DNA of 64,000 bases from Limimaricola sp. (GCF_016125575.1 NZ_WGLM01000006.1:124001-188000), one strand, 5' to 3'; positions 45,300 through 55,311 are shown, counted from the stretch's first letter. Notes: generated from the sequence alone by a model not told the origin. A program made the numbers and translations.

Positions 45300-46727
45300 C
45301 TAGTGCGGTTGCCCGTTGAAGACGGTATCGACATAGGCCCGCTCGCCCGATTCCATGTCACGAACCCAGAAGCGGAATGGGGTTCGGTCCTGATGCGCGG
45401 CCACGCCCTGCGGTGCGGCGCTGACATAAACGCGGATCTGCTTGGTGGAGTCGGCGGGCACGGTCACGTTGCCGTCCGGCAGGCCCTCGATGCTCATACT
45501 CAGCACGCTGCCCGAGCTGAGCGCGAGGTTGAACACCCGCTCGGTCCCGTATTTGTTGCGCAGACGCACGTCATAGATGTCGCGGATCGTGCCGTCGGAC
45601 TGGACGATGTAGGTCGGGTTGCGCACCGGCGCGACGGTCATGTCGATATCCGAGCGGATGAACAGCGCAAAGACCAGCCCCAGGCCGACCAGCGACCACA
45701 GCGTTGTATAAAGCAGGGTGCGCGGCCGCAGGATGTGGCGCCAGATATGCTGCGCCCGACCGCCGGCGCGCTCCACCGCTTCGTCCTTGAGGGTAAAGTA
45801 GTCGATCAAACCACGCGGCTTGCCGATCTTGGCCATGGTGTCGTCGCAGGCATCAATGCACAGGCCGCAAGTGATGCATTCCATCTGCTGGCCGTTGCGG
45901 ATGTCGATGCCCATCGGGCAGACGTTGACGCAGGCCATGCAGTCGATGCAGTCGCCCTGCGCTGGATCAACCTGGCCCTTGCGCAGCTTGCCGCGCGGCT
46001 CGCCCCGCCATTCACGATAGCCGATGGTGATGGTGTCCTCGTCCATCATCGCGGCCTGAATGCGCGGCCATGGACAGGCATAGATGCAGACCTGTTCGCG
46101 TGCGACGCCGCCGAAGAAGAACGTCGTCGCGGTCAGGATGCCCATCGTGATGTAGGCAACCGGGTGCGCGGTGCCGGTCAGAAGCGCGTGCAACAGTGCT
46201 GGTGCGTCGGTGAAATAGAACACCCACGCCCCGCCGGTGGCCAGACCGATCAGCGCCCAGACCACCCACTTGGTCAGCCGCAGCCGCAGTTTGTGCAGGC
46301 TCCACTTGGCATTCCACAGGCGCAGCCGCGCGTTGCGGTCGCCTTCGATCCAGCGTTCGACAAGAATGAACAGATCGGTCCAGACGGTCTGCGGGCAGGC
46401 ATAACCGCACCAGACCCGGCCCAGCGCCGAGGTAAACAGGAACAGGCCCAGTCCCGCCATGATCAGAAGACCGGCGACGAAATAGAACTCGTAGGGCCAG
46501 ATCTCGATCCAGAAGAAGAAGAAACGCCGGCTGGCAAGGTCGATCAGCACGGCCTGATCGGGCATGCCGGGGCCACGGTCCCAGCGGATCCACGGCGTGA
46601 TGTAGTAGATGCCCAGCGTGACCGCCATGATCAGCCACTTTGTGGTGCGGAACCATCCTTTGACTCGCCGCGGGAAAATGGGCTCGCGGGCGGCGTAGAG
46701 GGGGGGCGGTGTCTGGGCGTCGGACAT
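45300..46727 (-). CDS. ccoG: Membrane iron-sulfur protein CcoG (FixG/RdxA)
   Basis: This 475-residue protein is the first gene of ccoGHIS. It has about five membrane helices, a NosR-like CGYACPQTVWTDLF segment, and a ferredoxin domain with two four-cysteine motifs (CIDCMACVNVCPMG and CITCGLCIDACDD). The C-terminal 150 residues form an immunoglobulin-like periplasmic domain. CcoG has been reported to reduce copper during cbb3 assembly. A perfect FNR box lies about 65 bases upstream of its start. Confidence 0.95.
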   Translation of the reverse strand: MSDAQTPPPLYAAREPIFPRRVKGWFRTTKWLIMAVTLGIYYITPWIRWDRGPGMPDQAVLIDLASRRFFFFWIEIWPYEFYFVAGLLIMAGLGLFLFTSALGRVWCGYACPQTVWTDLFILVERWIEGDRNARLRLWNAKWSLHKLRLRLTKWVVWALIGLATGGAWVFYFTDAPALLHALLTGTAHPVAYITMGILTATTFFFGGVAREQVCIYACPWPRIQAAMMDEDTITIGYREWRGEPRGKLRKGQVDPAQGDCIDCMACVNVCPMGIDIRNGQQMECITCGLCIDACDDTMAKIGKPRGLIDYFTLKDEAVERAGGRAQHIWRHILRPRTLLYTTLWSLVGLGLVFALFIRSDIDMTVAPVRNPTYIVQSDGTIRDIYDVRLRNKYGTERVFNLALSSGSVLSMSIEGLPDGNVTVPADSTKQIRVYVSAAPQGVAAHQDRTPFRFWVRDMESGERAYVDTVFNGQPH

Positions 46728-46789
46728 CTGGGGTCTTTCACGGAAAAAGGATACAGGTTTTCTGGTGACGCAGCGGCGGGCCAGTTGCC

Positions 46790-46803
46790 TTGATGCAGAT
46801 CAA
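46790..46803 (-). promoter_or_regulatory. FNR box upstream of ccoG
   Basis: TTGATGCAGATCAA matches the consensus TTGAT-N4-ATCAA perfectly. It lies 63 bases upstream of the ccoG start. FnrL, encoded at 51480-52217, is the likely binder, giving low-oxygen expression of ccoGHIS separately from ccoNOQP. Confidence 0.85.
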
Positions 46804-46899
46804 CATTTCGTGCCAGTCGACAGGCCCCGCGTCAAACGGTCGCCCCCGGCGGGCCTTTCGGCTGCCGGGGGCGGGTTCTTGGCCTTGCAATGGGCGGTG

Positions 46900-47760
46900 C
46901 TACTCGCCGCCGCCCAGTTGGTGGACATAGACGGCTGCGGCATTCACCTGCGCTTGGCTCAGGCGCAGACCCCATGCCGGCATCACGCCAAAGCGCGAAT
47001 ACGTGACCGTCTTGGTCAAGGTGGCCTCGTCCCCGCCGTAAAGCCAGATCTTGTCGGTCAGGTTCGGCGCGCCGACGTCGCGGTTGCCCTTGCCGTCGTC
47101 GCCATGACAGGCGGCGCAGTTATCCGCGAAGATCTGCTTGCCGGCATCGGCCAGCGTCGCGTCGAACTGCTGACCAGAGATCTGCAGGACGTAGTTGACG
47201 ACCTGGTGGATCTCTTCGGGCTGCAGGATCTCGCCCCATGCCGGCATCTGGCTGTATCGCGCGTCGGGGTCCTGTTCGTTACGCACCCCGTGCTGCACGG
47301 TATAGGCGATGTCGGTGATCTTGCCGCCCCAGAGCCAGTCATTGTCCAGCAGGTTGGGAAAGCCGACGTTGCCCGCCGCGCCCGCGCCATGGCATTGCGA
47401 ACAGTTGGCGCGGAAAACCGCCGCGCCCATGTTCACCGCGTAGCCGTAAAGCGTGGGATCGTCCTTGATCGTGGTCAGGTCGGCACTGGCCAGTTTGGTG
47501 GTCAGCGCCGCGTTGGCCTGATCGACGGCCGCGATATCCGCGGCCACCTGCGCCCGGGTCGAGAACCCCAGCAGGCCGGGGGTTGCGCCCTTGATCAGCG
47601 GCCATGCCGGGTAGGCGATGGAATAGCCGATACCCCAAACGATGGTGGCCAGCAGGATCCAGACCCACCAGCGTGGCAGCGGGTTGTTGTATTCTTGGAT
47701 GCCGTCCCAGCTGTGGCCGGTCGTTTCGACCTCTTGCTTGTCGTTGCGTGGGCTTCTCAT
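46900..47760 (-). CDS. ccoP: cbb3 oxidase subunit III, dihaem cytochrome c
   Basis: This 286-residue subunit passes electrons from cytochrome c toward CcoO and CcoN. One N-terminal membrane helix (WWVWILLATIVWGIGYSIAY) is followed by two cytochrome c domains with haem sites CSQCH and CAACH. Axial methionines are probably in YSQMPAWGEIL and FGVMPAWGLRL. Its start overlaps the ccoQ stop by four bases. Confidence 0.97.
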   Translation of the reverse strand: MRSPRNDKQEVETTGHSWDGIQEYNNPLPRWWVWILLATIVWGIGYSIAYPAWPLIKGATPGLLGFSTRAQVAADIAAVDQANAALTTKLASADLTTIKDDPTLYGYAVNMGAAVFRANCSQCHGAGAAGNVGFPNLLDNDWLWGGKITDIAYTVQHGVRNEQDPDARYSQMPAWGEILQPEEIHQVVNYVLQISGQQFDATLADAGKQIFADNCAACHGDDGKGNRDVGAPNLTDKIWLYGGDEATLTKTVTYSRFGVMPAWGLRLSQAQVNAAAVYVHQLGGGE

Positions 47761-47999
47761 GTCCGGGCCTCCCGGTGCGGGGTCAGGGTCGATTGTTTGG
47801 CCGTCGTCTGGACGGTCGTGGCGGGGGCGGGCTGGTCCTCGTCAGGCGCGTTTTCGTGCCGGAACGGGGCCATGGCCGCGTCCTGCTGGGCTGCGCGGCC
47901 ACCCGGCCGCCAGAGCCAGAGCACCGCGCCCACGAAGAAGGCGAAGAACCCCAGCATGCCCCAGCTCAGGGCGAAAGCCTGGAAGGTTTCGAAAGTCAT
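47757..47999 (-). CDS. ccoQ: cbb3 oxidase subunit CcoQ
   Basis: This small single-helix protein begins MTFETFQAFALSWGMLGFFAFFVGAVLWLWRPG. At 80 residues it is longer than the usual 50-65 because of a hydrophilic tail rich in proline, glutamine and threonine. CcoQ stabilises the oxidase or the CcoP interaction. It overlaps ccoP by four bases and follows ccoO after 12 bases. Confidence 0.92.
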   Translation of the reverse strand: MTFETFQAFALSWGMLGFFAFFVGAVLWLWRPGGRAAQQDAAMAPFRHENAPDEDQPAPATTVQTTAKQSTLTPHREART

Positions 48000-48011
48000 T
48001 CGGTCCCTCCC

Positions 48012-48737
48012 TTACCGGCTTGCATCGGGCGTGAAGGTCGAGAAATCGACCAGCGTGCCCAGCATTTGCAGGTAGGCGATCAGCGCATCCATTTCCGAGA
48101 TGCCCGGCTGCCCGTCAAAGTTGGCGACCTGAGCCTTGGGATAGCGCGCCAGCAGCCCCGTGGTGTCGGCGTTGGGATCGGCCTGCGCCATGAAATCGGC
48201 CTTGGCGCTGGCGATCATCTCGTCGGTATAGGGCACCCCCACCATGCGATCGGCATTCAGCCGGTCGACGATGTAGGTCGGCGAGATCAGGTTGTTCATC
48301 AGGAAGCCGTATTTCGGCATCACCGATTCGGGCACCACCGATTGCGGGTTGGTCAGGTGGGCAACGTGCCATTCATCCGAATAGCGCCCTCCCACCCGGG
48401 CCAGGTCCGGCCCGGTCCGCTTCGAGCCCCACTGGAACGGGTGGTCATACTCGCTCTCGGCGGCAAGGCTGTAGTGGCCATAGCGCTCGGATTCGTCCCG
48501 CATGGGCCGGATCATCTGGCTATGGCACAAGTAGCAGCCCTCGCGGATGTAGATGTCCCGCCCGGTCAGTTCCAGCGGTGAATAGGGACGCATCCCCTGC
48601 ACCGTCTCGATGGTGTTCTGCAGGTAGAACAGCGGTGCAATCTCGACGATACCGCCGATCATGACCACCAACAGGCTCGCCGCCAGAAGGAGGGTCGCGT
48701 TCTTTTCGAGGATCGCGTGACGATCAATAAAAGCCAT
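48012..48737 (-). CDS. ccoO: cbb3 oxidase subunit II, monohaem cytochrome c
   Basis: This 241-residue subunit has one N-terminal membrane helix ([22 protein letters not shown]) and a single haem c site in [15 protein letters not shown]. The axial methionine is likely in [13 protein letters not shown]. It relays electrons from CcoP to the catalytic subunit. It begins 12 bases after ccoN. Confidence 0.97.
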   Translation of the reverse strand: MAFIDRHAILEKNATLLLAASLLVVMIGGIVEIAPLFYLQNTIETVQGMRPYSPLELTGRDIYIREGCYLCHSQMIRPMRDESERYGHYSLAAESEYDHPFQWGSKRTGPDLARVGGRYSDEWHVAHLTNPQSVVPESVMPKYGFLMNNLISPTYIVDRLNADRMVGVPYTDEMIASAKADFMAQADPNADTTGLLARYPKAQVANFDGQPGISEMDALIAYLQMLGTLVDFSTFTPDASR

Positions 48738-48749
48738 GGTCGTCTCTCC

Positions 48750-50342
48750 TTATTCGGCCGGGGTGGCGACAGTGGCAGCGTGGTGCTTGCCGAAAGCCGT
48801 CATCCAGAGGTTGTAGGCCATCAGCAGTGCGCCGGTCAGGTACATAGCCCCACCGAGACCCCGCACGATGTACATCGGGTGCTTGGCAGCCACCGTGTCG
48901 GCGAAGCTGTTGACGAGGAAGCCTTGCGCATCGACTTCGCGCCACATCAGGCCTTCCATGATCCCCGTGACCCACATCGAGGCCGCGTAGAGGATGATGC
49001 CGATGGTCGCGAGCCAGAAGTGCCAGTTGACCAGCGTGAGCGAGTAGAGCCGTTCACGGTTCCACAGCCGCGGCACCAGGAAGTAGAGCGCCGAGAAGGT
49101 GATCATCCCGTTCCAGCCCAGCGCGCCCGAGTGCACGTGGCCGATGGTCCAGTCGGTGTAGTGGCTCAGCGAGTTGACCGCGCGGATCGACATCATCGGG
49201 CCCTCGAAGGTCGACATGCCGTAGAAGCCAAGGCTGATCACCATCATCCGCATGATCGGGTCGGTCCGGATCTTGTCCCAGGCGCCCGACAGCGTCATCA
49301 GGCCGTTGATCATGCCACCCCACGAGGGCATCCACAGGATCACCGAGAACACCATGCCCAGCGTCGAGGCCCAGTCGGGCAGCGCGGTGTAGTGCAGGTG
49401 GTGCGGACCAGCCCAGATGTAGAGGAAGATCAGCGCCCAGAAGTGGATGATCGACAGCTTGTAGCTGTAGATCGGGCGTTCGGCCTGCTTTGGCACGAAG
49501 TAGTACATCATGCCGAGGAAGCCCGCGGTCAGGAAGAAGCCCACTGCGTTGTGGCCATACCACCACTGCACCATCGCATCCTGCACGCCCGAGAAAACCT
49601 GCACCGATTTCGACCCGAAGATCGACACCGGAAGGCTGAGGTTATTGACGATGTGCAACATCGCGATGGTCACGATGAAGGACAGGTAGAACCAGTTCGC
49701 CACGTAGATGTGGGGTTCCTTGCGCTTGATGATCGTGCCGAGGAACACCAACAGGTAGGCCACCCAGACGATGGTCAGCCACAGGTCGATGTACCATTCC
49801 GGCTCGGCATATTCCTTGCCCTGGGTCGCGCCCAGCAGGTAGCCCGTCGCAGCCAGCACGATGAAGAGGTTATAGCCCCAGAAAACGAACCACGCGAGGT
49901 TCCCGCCCCACAACCGCGCCGCGCTGGTGCGCTGCACGACGTAGAACGATGTCATGATCAGGGCGTTGCCGCCAAAGGCGAAAATCACGGCCGAGGTGTG
50001 CAGCGGCCGCAGCCGCCCGAAGTTTGCGAACGGTTCGGCCCAGGCAAAGTTCAGCGCCGGAAAGGCCAACTGGAAAGCGATGAACACGCCGACCAGAAAC
50101 CCTGCAAGGCCCCAGAACGTCGTGGCGATCGCGCCGGCGCGGATGACGCCGTCCATGTATCCGGTCGGCGTGGCCGGCCTTGGTTCGTCCGCGCGGCGCA
50201 CGGTCCAGATGAAAAGCCCAGCGGCGACCAGCATGATCAGCACCGCGTGGACCTGATAGGCTAAGTCGCGCGCGAAGTTCGCGGCGAGCGCGGCGAATAG
50301 GGCAATCAGCCCCAATGCCACGATCTTGATCCAGTCCCACAT
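48750..50342 (-). CDS. ccoN: cbb3 oxidase catalytic subunit
   Basis: This 530-residue haem-copper oxidase subunit I of the C family reduces oxygen at the haem b3-CuB centre and pumps protons with high oxygen affinity. It has about twelve membrane helices. Conserved histidines are in [14 protein letters not shown] (low-spin haem), [25 protein letters not shown] (CuB and cross-linked tyrosine region), [15 protein letters not shown] (CuB) and [16 protein letters not shown] (haem b3 and b). ATG 50342 follows GAGGG and starts MWDWIKIV; the longer frame has no conserved residues. Three FNR boxes lie upstream. Confidence 0.97.
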   Translation of the reverse strand: MWDWIKIVALGLIALFAALAANFARDLAYQVHAVLIMLVAAGLFIWTVRRADEPRPATPTGYMDGVIRAGAIATTFWGLAGFLVGVFIAFQLAFPALNFAWAEPFANFGRLRPLHTSAVIFAFGGNALIMTSFYVVQRTSAARLWGGNLAWFVFWGYNLFIVLAATGYLLGATQGKEYAEPEWYIDLWLTIVWVAYLLVFLGTIIKRKEPHIYVANWFYLSFIVTIAMLHIVNNLSLPVSIFGSKSVQVFSGVQDAMVQWWYGHNAVGFFLTAGFLGMMYYFVPKQAERPIYSYKLSIIHFWALIFLYIWAGPHHLHYTALPDWASTLGMVFSVILWMPSWGGMINGLMTLSGAWDKIRTDPIMRMMVISLGFYGMSTFEGPMMSIRAVNSLSHYTDWTIGHVHSGALGWNGMITFSALYFLVPRLWNRERLYSLTLVNWHFWLATIGIILYAASMWVTGIMEGLMWREVDAQGFLVNSFADTVAAKHPMYIVRGLGGAMYLTGALLMAYNLWMTAFGKHHAATVATPAE

Positions 50343-50429
50343 GAATTGAATTCCCTCGTGTTGGCCGCCTCTTTCCAGGGCGGTCCTTTGGCGATGGGGT
50401 CCTTCTCGGGGAGGGCGGGGCCAGCCGCC

Positions 50430-50443
50430 TTGATCCATGTCAA
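50430..50443. promoter_or_regulatory. FNR box (proximal to ccoN)
   Basis: TTGATCCATGTCAA has one mismatch to TTGAT-N4-ATCAA and is centred about 94 bases from the ccoN start. It is probably the box controlling ccoNOQP. Confidence 0.8.
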
Positions 50444-50482
50444 GTTTCCGTGAGACCACCGTCGGTTGTGACAGACCTGCGC

Positions 50483-50496
50483 TTGATCCATGTCAA
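50483..50496. promoter_or_regulatory. FNR box (middle)
   Basis: This is the same 14 bases as the site at 50430, 53 bases apart. It may belong to either the ccoN or the uspA promoter. Confidence 0.75.
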
Positions 50497-50514
50497 GTTG
50501 GTGAGCCCGGGGAT

Positions 50515-50528
50515 TTGATACGGATCAA
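50515..50528. promoter_or_regulatory. FNR box (proximal to uspA)
   Basis: TTGATACGGATCAA is a perfect consensus site about 75 bases before the uspA start. It is well placed to activate the universal-stress gene when oxygen is low. Confidence 0.85.
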
Positions 50529-50595
50529 GGCGATACGGGCAGCTTGCGAGGATCGTGGGGGTCACAGTCAATCGCAGCACCAAGGAGCCAACGAC

Positions 50596-51438
50596 ATGGG
50601 CTACAAGACCATCACGGTGGTACTCACCGACGCCGCCGCCGATGCGGCTGCCCTGCACGCCGCCCGGGCCCTGGCGGACCAGAACGATGCCCATCTCGAC
50701 GTCTTCTGCATCGGGATCGACCCGACCAGATTCGAGGCGATGCCGGCCGGATCGAGCGCGGTGTTGCTGGAAACTGGCCTTGAAGAGGCCAAGTCCAGCG
50801 CCGCGGCGCTGGCAAAATGGGCCCGCGGCCGTTTGCCGGACCAGATGGCGCGGCTCGCGATCGAGCCTGTCGCCGTGCCGCAAATGGGGCTGGAGACGCT
50901 GGTCGCCCGCCTCGCCCGCTATTCCGACCTCATCGTCGCCTCCAAACCCTATGGCAAGGGGCGGCCGCCGCTGCTTGTCACCGTGCTGGAGGCCGAACTG
51001 TTCGGCACCGGCGCTCCCGTCCTGATTGTGCCCGAGGCGCCGCCGGTGGGCGAAAAGCCGTTCCGCCGGGTCGTTGTTGCCTGGAACGAAAGCAGCGAAT
51101 CATTCGCCGCGATTCGCTCGGCGTTGCCGGTCCTGCAAAAGGCCGAGCGCGTCGACCTGATCATGGTCGATCCGCCCGCACATTCGAACGAAAGGGCCGA
51201 CCCGGGTGGAGCCGTCTCGATGATGCTGGCGCGTCACGGCGTGCGCACGGAGGTTTCAGTGCTTGCGCGGACGCTGCCGCGCGTCTCCGAAACGCTGCTG
51301 CGCTTCTCGCGCGAACACGATGCCGACCTGATGGTGATGGGCGGCTACGGCCATTCCCGATTCCGCGAATCGATGCTGGGCGGGGCCACGCGGGACATGC
51401 TTCAGATGGCAGACCTGCCACTGCTGATGGCGCACTGA
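50596..51438 (+). CDS. Tandem universal stress protein (UspA)
   Basis: This 280-residue cytosolic protein contains two Usp domains. The first (about 1-145) begins MGYKTITVVLTDAAADAAALHAARALA; the second (about 150-280) begins FRRVVVAWNESSESFAAIRSALPVL and ends with the ATP-binding loop GGYGHSRFRESMLGGATRDML. The second domain has the nucleotide-binding glycines, while the first does not clearly keep them. AAGGAG precedes the ATG. Divergent transcription from ccoN and the FNR boxes between them suggest induction at low oxygen. Confidence 0.92.
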   Translation: MGYKTITVVLTDAAADAAALHAARALADQNDAHLDVFCIGIDPTRFEAMPAGSSAVLLETGLEEAKSSAAALAKWARGRLPDQMARLAIEPVAVPQMGLETLVARLARYSDLIVASKPYGKGRPPLLVTVLEAELFGTGAPVLIVPEAPPVGEKPFRRVVVAWNESSESFAAIRSALPVLQKAERVDLIMVDPPAHSNERADPGGAVSMMLARHGVRTEVSVLARTLPRVSETLLRFSREHDADLMVMGGYGHSRFRESMLGGATRDMLQMADLPLLMAH

Positions 51439-51479
51439 TGGGCTGGGCGGCGACAAATCACCGCGGCGGCCGAGTGGCC

Positions 51480-52217
51480 TCAGGCGATCATGCCGCCGTC
51501 GAGATCGTCGCCGGTCTCCATGATCAGGCGCCGGATGTCGGGCACGACGATTCGGCGCTTGCCGTCCAGCACGATGATCTTCTCGCCCTTCAGCGCCGAT
51601 ATCTGGCGGCTGACGGTTTCCAGCGTCAGGCCAAGGTAATTGGCCATCGCTTCGCGCGTCAGCGGCAGATCGATCACGATCGGCCCCTTCGACAGCGCCA
51701 TACCCAGCGCCGCCTCGCGCCGTGCGATGATCGTCAGCAGGCTGGCGATTTTTTCGCGTGCGGTCTTGCGACCCAGCACCAGCATCCAGTCGCGCGCGGC
51801 GTCCAGCTCGTCCAACGTCATGTCCAGAAGTCGTTCAGAGACGTGCGGCGTGGTCCGCATCAACTGCTCGAACGGCTTGCGGCGGAAACAGCACAAGGTC
51901 ACGTCGCTGACCGCCGTCACGTCATAGGGCGAAATCGACCGGCCGGGACGACCCAGGAAATCCGACGGCAGAAGCAGGCCCACCATCTGCGTCCGCCCGT
52001 CCTCCATCGTCTGGCTCAGCGTGGCGACACCGCGCACCACCGAGGCGACGAACGGCATTTCATCACCCGACCACGAAATGATCTGGCCGGATTCGTAATT
52101 GCGGTAATACTTGATCTGCTCGAGGACTTCGAACTCGTGCGGTTCGCAACGGGCACAGACGGCACTATGCCGTATCGGGCAATCAGAGCACTGCTGATCA
52201 GCAAGCGCTTCACTCAT
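51480..52217 (-). CDS. fnrL: Oxygen-responsive regulator FnrL
   Basis: This 245-residue Crp/Fnr-family regulator has N-terminal cysteines in CSDCPIRHSAVCARC and a central cysteine pair (VTLCCFRR), together providing ligands for an oxygen-labile 4Fe-4S cluster. A cyclic-nucleotide-like beta-roll follows. The C-terminal helix-turn-helix, LTREAMANYLGLTLETVSRQISALK, includes the E-x2-SR recognition pattern that reads TTGAT-N4-ATCAA. I used the ATG at 52217 rather than GTG 52223 because GGGAG is better spaced. The FNR boxes found upstream of ccoN, uspA and ccoG are its likely targets. Confidence 0.94.
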   Translation of the reverse strand: MSEALADQQCSDCPIRHSAVCARCEPHEFEVLEQIKYYRNYESGQIISWSGDEMPFVASVVRGVATLSQTMEDGRTQMVGLLLPSDFLGRPGRSISPYDVTAVSDVTLCCFRRKPFEQLMRTTPHVSERLLDMTLDELDAARDWMLVLGRKTAREKIASLLTIIARREAALGMALSKGPIVIDLPLTREAMANYLGLTLETVSRQISALKGEKIIVLDGKRRIVVPDIRRLIMETGDDLDGGMIA

Positions 52218-52302
52218 AATCACTATCTCCCGGTTCCCTCGGCTGGCTATGGTCCGGTGCTTGTCTTGCCCCCCATTAACTCCGGAACGGGAAGGTTTTG
52301 CA

Positions 52303-53658
52303 ATGGCTTCAACTGAAAAGCTGAGGGCCCTCGGCCTGTTTGACGCACGCGCACCGCGCTATACCAGTTATCCGCCGGCAAACCATTTTTCCAATCGCGT
52401 GGGTCCGGCGGAAACCAGCGCATGGATCAGCGCGATCGAACCGGGCACGCGCGTATCGCTTTACCTTCATATTCCCTATTGCCGGCGCTTGTGCTGGTTC
52501 TGCGCTTGCCGCACCCAAGGCACCAGCACGGACCGGCCGCTGGTGCCCTATCTGGCATTGTTGCAGAAGGAACTCGACATGATCGGGGCACTTCTGCCGA
52601 CAGATGTACAGATCAGCCAGCTCCATCTTGGCGGCGGCACCCCCACCCTGCTGCCGCCGCACATGCTGCGCGAGCTGGGTCAGCGGCTGAACACTTTCCG
52701 CCCGCTGGCCGAGGACATGCAGTTCTCGGTCGAGATCGACCCGACCGAGGTCGACCAGGCCCGCATCGACGCGTTGGCAGAAATCGGCATGACGCGGGCC
52801 AGCATCGGCGTTCAGGATTTCGATCCGCTGGTGCAGGACGCCATCGGCCGCGACCAGAGTTTTGACACCACGCGCGACGTGGTCGGCATGCTGCGTGCCG
52901 CCGGGATCGACAGTCTGAACATGGACATCCTTTACGGCCTGCCGCACCAGACCCGTGCCCGCATGGCCGACACGGTGCAGAAGGTGCTGTCGCTCTCGCC
53001 CGACCGGGTGGCGCTTTACGGCTACGCACACGTGCCGTGGATGGCCAAGCGGCAGATCATGATCCCGACCGAGGCGCTGCCCGATGCCGAGGCGCGGCTG
53101 GAGCTTTTCGACACCGCGCGCCGCCTCTTCATGTGGGACGGCTACGACGAGATCGGGATCGACCATTACGCGCGCCCCGACGACCAGTTGGGCCGTGCCG
53201 CAAAGGCCGGGACGCTCAAGCGCAATTTCCAAGGTTATACCGACGATGCCGCCCCGGTGCTGATCGGTATCGGCGCCTCGGCCATCTCGCGCTATCCGCA
53301 GGGTTTCGCGCAGAACATCTCGTCCTCGTCCCACTACGCCGCCGCGATCGAACGAGGCACGCTGGCGACAGAGCGCGGCCACGCGATGACCGATGACGAC
53401 CGGTTGCGCGCGGCGATGATCGACGGGTTGATGTGCGACTTCGCCCTCGACCTGCCGGCTCTGGAACAACAGTTCGGCGTGACGCGGGCCGCGTTGATGG
53501 ACATGACCGCACGGATGCGCGAACGTTTTGCCGATTTCATCACGCTGGACAACGGCGTGCTGCGGCTGACCGACAGTGCGCGCCTTATCGCGCGGCTGGC
53601 CGCGCAAGAGGTTGATGCCTACCTCGCCCCGGAAGGACGCCACAGCCGCGCGATGTAG
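52303..53658 (+). CDS. hemN: Oxygen-independent coproporphyrinogen III oxidase
   Basis: This 451-residue radical-SAM enzyme decarboxylates coproporphyrinogen III in haem synthesis without oxygen. The cluster motif C-x3-C-x2-C lies in YCRRLCWFCACRT, preceded by LYLHIPYC. Other signatures are LHLGGGTPTLLP, RASIGVQDFDP, NMDILYGLPHQT, YGYAHVPWMAKRQIMIP and EIGIDHYARP. Its length fits HemN rather than shorter HemW. GGAAGG precedes the ATG. It is divergent from fnrL, 85 bases away, but I see no clear FNR box in that gap. Confidence 0.95.
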   Translation: MASTEKLRALGLFDARAPRYTSYPPANHFSNRVGPAETSAWISAIEPGTRVSLYLHIPYCRRLCWFCACRTQGTSTDRPLVPYLALLQKELDMIGALLPTDVQISQLHLGGGTPTLLPPHMLRELGQRLNTFRPLAEDMQFSVEIDPTEVDQARIDALAEIGMTRASIGVQDFDPLVQDAIGRDQSFDTTRDVVGMLRAAGIDSLNMDILYGLPHQTRARMADTVQKVLSLSPDRVALYGYAHVPWMAKRQIMIPTEALPDAEARLELFDTARRLFMWDGYDEIGIDHYARPDDQLGRAAKAGTLKRNFQGYTDDAAPVLIGIGASAISRYPQGFAQNISSSSHYAAAIERGTLATERGHAMTDDDRLRAAMIDGLMCDFALDLPALEQQFGVTRAALMDMTARMRERFADFITLDNGVLRLTDSARLIARLAAQEVDAYLAPEGRHSRAM

Positions 53659-53718
53659 CCTGGGCGCTTGATGCGCCGTGACGGCGCGGGTATCGGTCGG
53701 GCCAGAGGAGGCGCGCCG

Positions 53719-55242
53719 ATGTCAAACCCGCTTTTCGACAGGCTCTTCGGGCCGCACGTCGCCAGTGAACGAACGTTCCTGATCCTGCCCGACGGCCGTC
53801 GCATCAGTTATGCGGCCTTCCTTGGCCGTGCTGCGGCGTTCGCCCATGCCCTGACCGGGCTGGGCCTTGTCCCCGGCGACAGGGTTGCGGTGCAGGTCGA
53901 CAAAAGCGCAGACGCGCTGGCGCTGACGGCGGCCTGCGCGCAGGCTGGGCTGGTCTTTCTGCCACTCAACACCGCTTATACGCCCGCCGAGCTGGACTAT
54001 TTCGTCGGCAATTCGGGCGCGGCCCTGCTGGTGGCCAGCCCCGCCAATGCCGCTGCGCTGGCCGAGGTCGCCGCCCGCCACGGCGCGCAGATCCAGACGC
54101 TGGGCACCGCGGGCGACGGCACGCTGGCCGACCTGGCCGAGGGGCAGCCCGCCACCTATCCCACCGTGCCGCGCGCCGAAACCGATCTGGCGGCGATCCT
54201 TTACACCTCGGGCACCACCGGCCGGTCCAAGGGCGCGATGCTGAGCCAGCGCAACCTGATCTCCAATGCCGACGCGCTGGCGCGGGAATGGCACTTTGGC
54301 CCCGAGGACGTGCTGCTGCACGCGCTGCCGATCTTTCACACCCACGGCCTATTCGTGGCCACCAACGTCACGCTGATCGCCGGCGGCGCGATGATCCTGC
54401 TGCCCAAGCTCGACATCGACGCGCTGATCGCCTGGATGCCGCAGGCGACCGCGCTGATGGGCGTGCCCACCTTCTACACCCGCCTGCTGGCCGATCCGCG
54501 GTTCGACCGGGCGCTGACGGCGCACATGCGCCTCTTCGTGTCGGGCTCGGCCCCGCTTCTGGCCGAAACGCACCGCGAATTCGAGGCGCGCACCGGCCAC
54601 CGCATCCTTGAACGCTACGGCATGACCGAGACCAACATGAACACCTCCAACCCCTACACGGGCGAGCGGCGGCCGGGCACCGTGGGCCTGCCCCTGCCGG
54701 GGGTGGAACTGCGCATCTGCGACAGCCGTGGCACCCCCGTTCAGCCGGGCGAAATCGGCACGATCGAGGTGCGCGGGCCGAACGTCTTTCAGGGCTACTG
54801 GCAGATGCCGGAAAAGACCGCCGAGGAACTGCGCCCTGATGGATTCTTCATCACTGGCGATCTGGGCCAGCAGGATGCCGAGGGCTACGTCACCATCGTC
54901 GGGCGCGGCAAGGACCTGATCATCGCGGGTGGCTACAACATCTACCCCAAGGAGGTGGAAGAGGTGCTGGATGACCTGCCGGGCGTGCTGGAAAGCGCGG
55001 TGATCGGCGTGCCGCATCCCGACCTTGGCGAAGGCGTGGTGGCGGTGCTGGTGCCACGGCCTGGCGCCACATTGGATACCGCCGCCATTGCCGCGGCGCT
55101 GGACGGGCGGCTCGCGCGCTTCAAACATCCGCGCCGCTTCGTGGTGGTGGACGCGCTGCCGCGCAACACGATGGGCAAGGTGCAGAAGGCCGCCCTGCGC
55201 AAAGACCACGCCGACAGCTTCATCCAGACCGCACGGACATAG
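53719..55242 (+). CDS. matB: Malonyl-CoA synthetase-like acyl-CoA ligase
   Basis: This 507-residue adenylate-forming enzyme activates malonate, or a related acid, with ATP and CoA. The P-loop-like ATP motif is AAILYTSGTTGRSKGAML, the A5 motif is ERYGMTETNMN, and the A7 motif is FFITGDLGQQDAEGYVTIVGRGKDLIIAGGYNIYP; the catalytic lysine lies in LPRNTMGKVQKAALR. The RRPGTVGLPLPGVELRI segment is typical of MatB. GAGGAGGCGCGCCG precedes the ATG. A malonyl-CoA decarboxylase gene is not seen nearby, so a role in malonyl-CoA supply is inferred. Confidence 0.85.
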   Translation: MSNPLFDRLFGPHVASERTFLILPDGRRISYAAFLGRAAAFAHALTGLGLVPGDRVAVQVDKSADALALTAACAQAGLVFLPLNTAYTPAELDYFVGNSGAALLVASPANAAALAEVAARHGAQIQTLGTAGDGTLADLAEGQPATYPTVPRAETDLAAILYTSGTTGRSKGAMLSQRNLISNADALAREWHFGPEDVLLHALPIFHTHGLFVATNVTLIAGGAMILLPKLDIDALIAWMPQATALMGVPTFYTRLLADPRFDRALTAHMRLFVSGSAPLLAETHREFEARTGHRILERYGMTETNMNTSNPYTGERRPGTVGLPLPGVELRICDSRGTPVQPGEIGTIEVRGPNVFQGYWQMPEKTAEELRPDGFFITGDLGQQDAEGYVTIVGRGKDLIIAGGYNIYPKEVEEVLDDLPGVLESAVIGVPHPDLGEGVVAVLVPRPGATLDTAAIAAALDGRLARFKHPRRFVVVDALPRNTMGKVQKAALRKDHADSFIQTART

Positions 55243-55311
55243 GCCAGCGCCCCCTTTCGCGCGAGCGCGCAACGCGCTATGTGCCGCCGGTCTGAAGCAA
55301 GGAGCCACATC

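Noticed and set aside
52224-52302. FNR box between fnrL and hemN
   Set aside because: I looked for TTGAT-N4-ATCAA on both strands and found only poor half-sites; hemN control by FnrL cannot be claimed from this sequence.
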